12,995 bases of DNA from Chromera velia (lineage: Eukaryota; Sar; Chromeraceae), in contig JAHBMJ010003091.1 of assembly GCA_018398765.1 (NCBI GenBank), positions 1 to 12,995 of the forward strand, read 5' to 3'. The notes under the pieces were generated by a model. That model saw only the letters and a list, made by a program, of their open reading frames with translations, was not told where the DNA came from and searched no databases. The position numbers and the translations under genes were made by a program. Below are positions 1-9,200 of this stretch, one piece after another (within the stretch, counting starts at the first letter, position 1; every line of letters begins with the position of its first letter).

Positions 1-32
1 CCCAAACACACACACAGACAACACTCTTTCAC

Positions 33-628
33 CGACCAACCCAAGGGATGAGCGGAGATCGCTTTCGCATCACAGTAGAGGAGTACATGCAGAGAAGGCG
101 TACGAGCTCGGCAGGCTGCAGAGACGCCAGACAGCTTCCGTCTTCTCCTCCTTCTCCGTCTTCCTTCAGAAGATCCGTCTCCAAGGACTCCCAGAGAGGA
201 GAGGACACGCTCATCTCTTCTCGGAGGGCGTTCCGCAATTTCTGGAGACGACTGTCTCTATCTCCGCAAGTGGAAGGGAGACGGCCGTCTCTCTGTCTGC
301 TGTCTCTGCCAGTGGAAGGGAGACGGCCGTCTCTGGCCGTGAGGGGCACTCTGTTTAGGGAGGGACGTGCATCACTCCTATCCCCATCTTCGTCATTGTC
401 GTCAAAGAATGATTGCACGCGTTCAAGTCTTTCTCTGTATCCCTCCCTGGTCCCCTGAGGGTGACTCCCCTGAGGGACTTTTCTTCGGATGCTTGGAGAC
501 GCCGCTCTGACCACCGCGCCCACAGCTCGTTTTGAGTCTTTAGCAGACCAACGCGGCCTCGTGGCAGCCGGTCCCCAGAGACGGAAGCAGACTTGACCGA
601 TACCTCTCATGGGGATTGCCTGAAGGGA
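33..628 (-). CDS. exon of unrecognised protein (partial gene)
   Basis: The minus strand is open here, and its translation has the look of real coding sequence: an acidic stretch (FFDDNDEDGD), a basic Arg-rich part, and a C-terminal amphipathic part (LQPAELVRLLCMYSS). The right border is set by a good acceptor: a pyrimidine run ending in CTTCAG (exon from 628) or a second CAG nine bases later (exon from 619). On the left, a donor CG|GTGAAAG ends the exon at 33; if it is not used, a TGA stop follows at once at 29-31. I therefore expect the gene to continue beyond the left edge. Further 5' on the minus strand, about 690-790, another frame is open and could be a preceding exon. The segment AELVRLLCMYSS resembles the helical repeats of FASTK/RAP-type organelle RNA proteins, which are common in apicomplexans and chromerids, but this is only a resemblance. 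The plus-strand frame over 48-458 is Ser/Arg-rich and looks like its shadow. Confidence 0.5.
269..334. repeat. 42-bp in-frame tandem duplication with 12-bp palindrome
   Basis: A 24-bp segment at 269-292 recurs at 311-334, a spacing of 42 bp (14 codons), so the duplication keeps the minus-strand frame and yields DGRLPST twice. Each copy contains the perfect 12-bp palindrome AGACGGCCGTCT (279-290 and 321-332). Confidence 0.85.
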
Positions 629-1190
629 CTGAAGCGAGAAGAAACGAGGGAAAGCAAGGAGCAACCCCAGCAATCGAGAGAGACGGCATGCGGGAAAGAA
701 CAGGTAGACGGCTCAGTCTCTGGTGATGGGCCGAAATGCACTCTCTCGCTGATTTTGACGGTGCAGTTTTACTAGGCGGTACAACTGTATACACTGAAAG
801 AAAGGAGAGAAAAAGCTACTGACGTACTATTGTCGCATTGCGCAGCGACAAATTAACGAAGGGCAGGTGTGTCATGCACGGTCAATTGCCGCGCAGGTCG
901 CGGCCATACCATCTGACGCACGCACGCGCTAATGGCCGCGCGGGTCGCGGCCATATACCATCTGACGCACGCAAGCGTGCATGCGAACGAACTACTTCAT
1001 TGGCCAGCGCATGCAGGTCGCAGCCATACCACCCGGCGTTTTGGTGAGTGCCTCGCGCAGAAGCTCGCGGTCAATTGCCGCGGAGGTCGTGGCCATACCA
1101 TCATCCAGCAACCCTCGCAAGGAAAGCTCATGCAGAGCATCTGCAGGAATGCTCTGAACTATCTTCTACCCGAGACTGAGGCTGTCACTA
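629..1190. other. probable intergenic or intron sequence
   Basis: No convincing exon was found. A short minus-strand frame over about 690-790 could be an upstream exon of the gene at 33-628, but has no clear start codon. A 7-bp inverted repeat with an 8-nt loop lies at 830-851 (TTGTCGC and GCGACAA). The GC-rich repeat cluster that fills the second half is listed separately. Confidence 0.5.
880..1106. repeat. four degenerate copies of a GC-rich palindromic repeat
   Basis: Copies lie at about 880-923, 931-973, 999-1038 and 1069-1106. They share a core of the type TTGCCGCGCAGGTCGCGGCC followed by ATACCATC. Copies 1 and 2 also share the flank TCTGACGCACGCA. In copy 2 the core is a perfect hairpin with a 9-bp stem (932-940 with 946-954) and a 5-nt loop. 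Spacing is irregular (about 50 to 70 bp), so this is not a simple satellite. It could be the subterminal repeats of a transposon or a family of dispersed palindromic elements. Confidence 0.7.
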
Positions 1191-2200
1191 GGCTCTTTCT
1201 TTTTTTTTTTTTTAACGCAAAAATTTTTAGTACGATTAAATAGACGCAATCAAATAGACGCAATTTAATGCTGAGTAATGTTGAGAATACAAATCTCTGT
1301 AAATCTGCCACAAAAAAAAAAATGTATACCTAGCTCTATACAGATTGATTTTTTTCTTTATTTAAGTCATAATGGTGTTAGATGCATTCAGTTCAGTTTA
1401 GAAGTTTAGTTTCAAAACTTAGACTTTCCATTTACTCCCAGTCGCCGTCAGTGTCCCTCGGTGCCTGCGCCGGAGCAATAGTCCCGGCGCCGTGCTGCCC
1501 TGGCACTGGCAAAGGAACACTCAGCTTGAAGTTATTTAAAATTTAAAAAAAATGTGTGGCTCGGCATGATATGGCGTGAGGGATTGGTTGATTCACAAGA
1601 CTACTCAATAAGAAGAACATCACACTACAACTTTTTCTGGACTTCTTAATTTTACAAAAGAAAAAACTGCAACCTTATCTGAAAGTATCATTTCTTACAG
1701 TCACTCTACTTTGTAGATTTCAATGTTTTTTATAATAAATTAATCAAGCCAGTTAATCAAGTTATGCCGTGCTGCCCGTGCACTCCAGTCTGCATTTCAT
1801 ACTCCAAAAAGTTATCAAATTTAAATCAACTAATATCTACTATTATCTGAAAAATTAATCAGTAACTACTAATTAGATCCGTTAGACTTCGAGTTGATTG
1901 TTATCTAGGATTATCATAACGTCAGCAAAAATAATTGGGGGTTCCTCATGTTTTCCATAGGGGTTTCTATCATCTACTAGCTAACTAACTAACCATAACT
2001 ATAGCAGTCTAGTAAAGTTAAACAAAGAATAAAGACCTATCATAAAAGTAATTCTAATTCAATAAATTCTTTCATGTCTTATAAATCAAGTCATTGCTTA
2101 CATAGTGGCAGTTTTAAATACAGCTCTGATGAATTAAACATTGAGTTTCAGTTTGCTTGTGCAAGAACATGTAAGAACGTGTCAAATCAATTTAGAGCTT
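1191..2200. other. AT-rich non-coding island
   Basis: Base composition falls sharply compared with both sides. The stretch holds poly-T and poly-A runs (about 1198-1213, 1312-1321, 1541-1550), a 14-bp tandem pair at 1238-1265, and short CTAA repeats near 1978-1993. No frame is long enough to be persuasive on either strand. A GC-rich patch at about 1437-1510 stands out inside it. It may be a decayed mobile element, a long intron, or an inserted organelle-like segment; I cannot decide which. Confidence 0.6.
1467..1490. repeat. GC hairpin inside the AT-rich island
   Basis: GCGCCGG at 1467-1473 pairs perfectly with CCGGCGC at 1484-1490 across a 10-nt loop. Directly after it, GCCGTGCTGCCC at 1489-1500 recurs exactly at 1766-1777, also within AT-rich surroundings. 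Confidence 0.6.
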
Positions 2201-2536
2201 CCGGGACTGTTTTCGACATGCATCAGCCCGAGAGCCTCAAGCACCTCCCCCCCCCGAGGGCAACGCGTATTGCACGCCCTCTGCGTCGAGGAACGCCATG
2301 AGAGACTGGAGGTCAACCGCAAGTCCGGACTCTGCACAGAAGAAGTGCAACGCGTGTGTGTACACATGTAGGTGCCTGCAAATACGCTTGTGCAGACTCA
2401 AGCATCGTTAATTCAAAGCAATAGACCACGACGGATGCATCCACGCGGACAGATCGAAGAACCACAGCAGACAGGCATGGAATTACCGGCAAAAATGGAG
2501 ATGAAAGAAAGCGCGGCCTACAATCAATTTTTCCTC
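2201..2536. other. unassigned interval beyond the 3' end of the SLX4-like gene
   Basis: Composition returns to that of the genic parts. A plus-strand frame ending at 2371 reads plausibly in its last 35 codons (ALCVEERHERLEV and on), but it has no good start, and I cannot place splice sites with confidence. The interval includes whatever 3' untranslated region the minus-strand gene has. Confidence 0.4.
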
Positions 2537-2657
2537 TCACTTCTTTCTTGCCTTTTGTCCATCGGAGGAGAGCTTGCTGATAAGGCCCGATCCGCCCCCC
2601 TCCTGTGCGTCTGAGATATCGATGTGCTGGCTGGTTTGTTACCGATGCGGGAAGAAT
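2537..2657 (-). CDS. terminal SLX4-like exon, border and frame unresolved
   Basis: The preceding exon ends in phase 1 at a strong GTGAGT donor, so a further exon must follow. A pyrimidine-rich run (about 2665-2700) precedes three possible acceptors. The one giving an exon from 2657 yields a Ser/Arg-rich tail ending near 2524. One from 2626 yields a frame with RIGPYQQALLRWTKGKK. One from 2610 yields a short tail with GLISKLSSDGQKARKK and a TGA at 2537-2539. The family normally has a last helix pair here; the 2626 and 2610 choices look most helical, but I cannot choose between them. Confidence 0.35.
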
Positions 2658-3084
2658 CTGTCTTTTTGAGAAGAAAAGAAAAGAAAACGAAAGAAAAAGT
2701 GGCCGACTCACGATCTTTGATACAACTCTGAATTTCTCTCAGATTCAGCGCCTCAAAGACCAACATCTGCACGCACGAGAAGAGAAGGAAAGCCGAACTT
2801 CAACAGGAGACTAGGATCCATGCCACTTCCTCCACTGCTTCTCCGTCGCCCTTTCCCTTTCTCTCTGCCCTTCCCCCCCCCCCCTCTCTCTCTGTTTCTG
2901 TGCATCCTTCCTCCCTATGTGGACGGACAGAACCCCTCGAGGGAGGGAGGAGACGAATCCATTCATCGACAGTCATCAACTCAAGGGAGGACAGAATTTC
3001 TCTCGGGTTGCTCGAACAACGCAGCAAAATCACATACTTTTCGATATGCACACACACACGCACACGCACACAAGCACACACGGA

Positions 3085-3124
<40 letters not shown>

Positions 3125-3619
3125 GAGAGAGAGAGAGAGAGAGAGAGAAGGACAGACCTTTGCATAGAGCTTCTGGTTGTTCCGGATTGCATTTCGGATG
3201 TCATCTGCAGAGGCTTTCTCCTTCTCCTTCCTTCTCTGCGGCTGCTGCTGCTTCGCCTTCGCCTTGGCTTTCTTTTCCTCTCCAACTTCCCCCCCGCTCT
3301 TTCCTGCTTTCTGCATCATCGCAGGACCCTCTTTGCCCGTTTCCCCTGCCGATAACCGTTCTCCTTCCATTCCTTCACGCTGCTCCGCGGCCTCACCCCT
3401 CCGAATGCCTCCCTGGGTCTCGCCAGGCTTAGTGCACTCACCCCCTCTTTGTGCATCTCCGCCCGCGACGAGAGCAGAAGAAGAGGAGGAAGAGGAAGGA
3501 GAGGAAGAAGAAGAGGGCGGAAGAGGTTCAAGAGACTCAAGGAGAGCTCGGGATATGCGCTCCAGCTCTGCAACTGCAATCGCCCTCGAGACCCCGTTCG
3601 CCTGCAACCACTCTCAAAC

Positions 3620-3655
<36 letters not shown>

Positions 3656-6190
3656 ACAGAGAGAGAGAGAGGGGGGGGGATCATATGTTTCATTCTTTTC
3701 CGTCTTTCTCTGCAAGTACACAACAGACAAAAAGGAAAAAGGAAAGAAGCAAAGACAGGGAGAAAGACAGACAATCTGGCTCGTTTTTCTCTTCTTTGAA
3801 TCAGACAGAAAGCATGGACACCGCACAGACAGACAGAGATAGAGAGAGAAAAGAATCCTCGGACAACAAAAAAGGGACGCACAAGGACCACCCCATGCAC
3901 TCACCCCCCTTTGCTTTCCATTCCTTTCCATTCCTTCTGCTGACCTTCAAACCGAAGTGAGCGAGCCAGAGCCTGAGCGTGTCGTCATCCAGAGAAGCCC
4001 AACTTGCAGCGAAGGAGGCGAATCCGGAAGGGGAAGAAGCGCTTGAGGAGGCAGAATGAGAGGAACAGAAAGCAGAGGGCGAGGCTTCCTCCTGAACATT
4101 CCCGATCTCTCTCCTTTCAAACAACACCATCCTCGGATCAACTTCGGACCTCCCGTTCCCCTCTGCTGTAGGGGCTTCACAATTTGCAGGGGCACCCCGC
4201 AATTCCTCTCCGTGGCTGGGCCCTGGCCCTCTCTCCAAAATTTCATATTCGTCCTCGTCTTCGAGGCTGTTCGGAGGCAGGCGAGGGTAAGGGGGACAGG
4301 AGGGGGCTGGGAGGCATGGTGCAGGGGGAGGGGGGGGTGAGCGCCTCTCGGTGTCTTGAAAGGAGATTGAGGGGGGGAAGTCAAAGCCTCCGCAGTGATT
4401 ATCAGGGGTTGGCGGAATGTCACCCATCCCACCCTCCTCCTCTGACTCAAATTCTTCTCGTCCCTTCTCTCTCAAAATGCCCTTCTCTGTTTTCCGCTCT
4501 CTTTTTGCTGTCTGTCCCTTCTTTGCCTGGATAGGCTCTAGAAAGGATTCTGCTTCTCCAGGAAGAGAGCGGGGTTCACTTTCCTCTACAAACTCTCCTG
4601 AGGAGGACTGAGGACTCGGACCAGAACGGACACCATCTTCCTCTTCCTCTATCCTCCTACCCTCTTGCTGCCTGCTAATCTCACCCTCCAATGCCCCCCC
4701 CCTTGTTGTGGCCCCCCAGGAGGCGAATGCATCGTCACCCTCGCCCTCATCATCAGAAATGAGAACGGAATCCAAAACGGTGATCCCGGGTCCAGGCCCG
4801 TGCTCACCCCTGCCAGTGCCCCCCGCACCCAGACACACAACCTCGTCTTCTTCATCCCTATTCCCTTCTTCGCCATCGTCTTCGTTGCCTAGAGGAGCGG
4901 TGTCCGTGGAAGTTCCCCCCCTCTTTTTTTTTTCTTCCCCCCCTGCTTCTGCCGATGCAGCTGAGGTGTGCACAGGAGAAACAACAGAGAGAGAGACTGG
5001 GCCGATGGCATCAGAGCTGCTTGACGAGGGAACATGCTGCTCTGGCGGGAAGTGCACGTCGTCTCTTTGCTTCTGTGACACGTCATCAGTGTGAGCGTGG
5101 GAGGAATCGGAGACGCTTTCTTTTCCCTCCTCTCCATCTGCTTCCTTTGTTCCTATCCTTCTTTTCGTATCTATGCCTTTGAGGGCGCATGAGTTGCCTT
5201 TGCGGTCTGCTGGTGCACACGCATGTGCAGGCACAGCGCCTCCGCATGTACTACCGTCTCCTTCCTTCTGTCCTCCTTTTTCTTTTTCTACTTTTCTCTC
5301 CCCCTCTCCCCTCCTTTGCTGCTCGAAATTGAAATCGAGGCCGGAAAATTCAGATGCCTTTACCCCTTCTTCGTTTCTCTCGGCTGCCTGAGAGGAGTGG
5401 AGCGGCTTTGGTTCTTCTTTTTGTGTTGTGCTTTTGCTGTCATGTTCTTCCACTAGAGTCGCACGAGGGCTTTCACTCATCGCATCTAAAGATGAGAGGC
5501 CCCCATCAGGTCTCCCTTCCCTTTCCCTTTCCCCGTCTTCCTCTTTCTTTTCCTCCCCCCTCTGTGTTGTTTCTGAGCCCTGCCGTCCCGTCCCACACGG
5601 GGGGGAAGACGAAGGGGAAGACGGAGAGTCTCCAGGCACAACTAGGAGCCAGTCAAGAAGGACCGCAAAGTACTTCAGGAACAGAAGGGAAACGACCTGA
5701 GAGAGAGAGGGAGGAATACAGGCAGACATGCAGACAACATGACAGAAGAATTATCTTATTGGAGGGACACAACCGCACGAGAGGAGCGAACCCACAAAAC
5801 AAAACGAAACGAAAGAGATTGAGAAAATCCATCCAGCCACGTGGCGCAACCTCATGAATGAAATCAGACGATCGAGAGGACCCACCCAAAACGAATCAAT
5901 TAAACGAACTCCTCGATCTTCCAACACACGACGCAGAGAGACAACTCTCTCTCGCCCCCCCCCCCCCCCNTTTGTCTCTTTCTCTGCGCATCTCTCCCTC
6001 TCTCCTGCCGGCAGAGGCCCGATGCAGTCCCTTCCCTTCCCTTTCTTTCCTTTACTGAATTGACACGCTCCCGAAGAGAATCAGGACGGAGGGAGGGAGG
6101 GGCAAGAGGCGCCAATCCCTTCAAAGAGGGTCATTCATTCAATAAAAATATCAATCACTCTCGGCTGACTGACTGACTGACTGACTGACT

Positions 6191-6222
<32 letters not shown>

Positions 6223-9200
6223 GACTGACGGACTGACTGACTGACTGACGGACTGACGGACTGACTGACTGACTGACTGCCTGACTGCCTGACTGCCTGC
6301 CTGCCTGCCTGACTGACGGACGGACGGACGGACGGACTGACTGACTGACTGACGGACTGACTGACTTGCATGTCTGCTGGTCCTCTCGGGTGATGGCCGT
6401 TCTCCCCTCGATTTCCTTCTCCTTCTCCCCTTGTCCCCCCCCCCTGTTCGCCCTGCCTTTCCAGAATTCCACCAAAGGAAGAAGCCGACAAGGACGAAGA
6501 GGAAGGAGAAGGAGAGGAGGCCTCATGGCCAGGCATTCCTGAAGAAGAAGAAGATGAGGACGCGCGATGTCGTCGAAGAAGCACGCGCGCAGCTTCCGAC
6601 ACACACCGAACCCTCGTCCATCTGCACCCTCCCCTTCCCTCTTTCCCCCTGACCGATCCCCCCCCTTTCACAAACCCCGCTTGTGACGCAGCAAAGCGGA
6701 GTTGCCTGTCGATGTCGGGGGCGTCCTGCCAGACGCGGGAGCCCGACGGAATAGCGGAGCTCCAGATCTGAGGGCACAAACAAACAAAGAAGGAAGCAAA
6801 AAGGGATGATTGAAACGAAACTTTCTTCACTCATAAATGATCAAGAAAAGTATGGGTTCCTGCCCGTGGACACACCTTTGGAAGGAGACCGACACACGTG
6901 CAGACAGACAGCCTTGATGAACGAGAATGGTGGCAGAGAGTCGCGAATGGAGAAGAAGAGAGTCAAGAAACATAAAGAAACAGGCAAGACGCCCCTACTG
7001 ACAGGTACAGCGGAGGAAGAGGGAAAGGAAAGTCCACATGATGAATGTCAGAGGAAGAAGGGAGAAGAAGGAAGGAAGAAGCAGAGAACGCACCACCGAG
7101 ACGAGGTGACCAGAGAGGAAACGAACAGAAAAGGAGAAAGGTATGTTGGTGTGGAAGGATGGATGATGGACGAATGGAGAGATGGATGTGAGGACAATGC
7201 ATTGAACGGATGGATGAGGGCAAGCAGAGGAGAGCTTCTCATTTCACATGCCCAAATGACGCACGCACACTCGATGCACCGGAAAAAAGGACAACAGAAT
7301 GAAGCATGCAGAGCACTAACAGGCAACCTCCCTCAAAAATGTGTTGCTATGAAGGAGTAGATGTGAGAGGGGGAGAGCCAGAAAGAAAGAGAGGAAGGAA
7401 GGAAGGAGACGGGAAGAGACAAACAGAAGAAGGATGAACCCAATCCCCACCCCCCCCAGCACAAGGGAAGGACCAAAAAAGGGCAGGCCAACCCACTACC
7501 GTCCGTCCGTCAATCCAACCAACCGACTCAAGGACTAACGAGTACGGAACCAACCGAGAGGCAGGCCTACCGATGGGTCCACTGAAGTCGATGGAAGGGG
7601 AAAAGATGTGCTGGGCAGGTTGGCAAGGCTTTCTCTCAAAGTTCTCAGGAAGGGGGGGGGACCCGGGCACGCACCCAGACAGGAGCACGTAACCCCCCCC
7701 ACTCCGTGTCCATCAGCCTGGCCCCTTGAAGATTCGACCTTCACTCTTCTCTCTGTCGAGGAAGAGGAAAAAGACGACGACGAACGGGAAACGGCAGCGA
7801 CAGGGATAGGCACATGGGGTTCCTTCTCTACACGCTCTCCAGCGGCAGCACGAGGCGGACACCCTGTGCTTACTTGTGTCTCACAGTACCTCCCCTGTGT
7901 CTCTTTTTTCCGAGTGGTCTTTTGTGCCTGTGCTGCGTCTCCTCCCCCTCTGCCTGCCTGCAATCTTGACTGCATCCTTTCTTTTGTCCCTCCACCATCC
8001 CCGTGAACACCCACACCTCCTCCTTTGTCATCCAAATGTGTTGCCCCCCCAGAGCTTCCCCGCAGCCCGCCGGACAAAGTCAAAGACTCACGCTCCTGAT
8101 CCGTCTCTTGAAACTGGAGGAGCGGACGGAGACAGGCGAAAGATTGAGGAGAACTCTGAGCAACAGAAGAAGATGCTGATGCAGATGCAGAAGGAACAAG
8201 CCCACCCCCCCTGTAATCAAAAGGAGACGAACCAGGTTCGTCAACACAAACATCCTCGAGCTCCATGCCGATGTCCTCCTCAGCATCACCAACTCCCCCA
8301 CCTCCCGTCTCGCCCCCCCATTCTTCATCTAGATCCTCCTCAACCCCCCCCTGCAATCCCAACAGTTGCTCTATCTCTGTCCCCCCCCCCCCAACAGAAC
8401 GGGTCTGCGAGGAGTAGGACATGTGCTCTACAGTCGAGGCACAACTCTGCACTACCAACAGGGACACATTCAGACCTCCCCCTCCCGTCTGCCCTTTATG
8501 CCCACCCTTTTCCGAACCCGCCATCTCATCTCCCTGCCTGGTCTCTGCCAATTCACTCACACCCCCTTCCACCCCCTTCTCCTCCTTCGTCACACCAGAT
8601 GCTGCAGCAGCCCACACAGACTCTGTTGAGGCTGCAGTCATGCGATCACAGAGAGCAGAAACACCGACAGGGGGAGGGGGGCGAGGAGGAGCCAAATGTC
8701 GGGGGAAGCGGGAGGTGCTGTCAACTCCTGTGGGCGGGATAACGTCTCCCCCTCCTGCCTCAGCCGTTTCACCTGTCCCTTCGTTTTTTCCTCCTGTCCC
8801 TTCGGCACCTTTTGTTTTTGTTCTCCCAACAGGCTGCGCCTCCCCTTCTTCTGCGTGCCCTCTTTGCCTTTTCGCGTGCGGCTGAGGCGGTTTCATCGGT
8901 GAGACTTCCAGAGGGAACAGAACTTCGACCGAGGACGGGTCCAGCCTGCTCATGATCATGTAGAGAGAGAGGTGTCGCGGTGTCGGGTCAGGCAGACAGA
9001 GAAGAAGTACGAGAATGAAGCGGTCGTTTGTCAGCACCACAATTAAATAAGACAACAAGGTAGCCAGTTTCGGACGGACAAGCGACGGCAGAGAGGACGC
9101 CAAACTTCCATGAATTCATCGTGGAGGGTTCTGCCATTCATTCAACGATCAAAGAATGTGTGTGAACTTTTTCGCTCAGACACCATCAGCTGCTTCAACC

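Noticed and set aside
2800-3036. Minus-strand exon candidate following the (GT)n tract, with EILSSLELMTVDEWIRLL
   Set aside because: It can be joined in phase, but its acceptor is poor and it does not resemble the SLX4 C-terminal domain, whereas the 55-nt exon at 2766-2712 does. It stays possible as an alternative isoform.
3046-3150. CRISPR-like or structured repeat
   Set aside because: It is a plain dinucleotide microsatellite with no spacer structure.
4056-5857. Several plus-strand frames opposite the large SLX4-like exon
   Set aside because: They are Ser/Pro/Phe/Leu-rich complements of an acidic coding strand, short, overlapping, and without start or splice support.
6135-6365. Val-Ser-Gln-Ser repeat protein on the minus strand
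   Set aside because: A four-base repeat without a stop is open in all three frames, and the array begins at a plausible splice donor, so it is best read as intron.
6538-6767. Split of exon 3 into two exons (6767-6672 and from 6538)
   Set aside because: Both internal splice sites look acceptable, but the phases then fail to match the following exon, while the unsplit reading is open and in phase throughout.
6806-7360. Plus-strand ATG-initiated frame of 184 codons, rich in Lys, Glu and Arg
   Set aside because: It is antisense to a pyrimidine-rich proposed intron, has the composition such an antisense strand gives automatically, and shows no domain or splice support.
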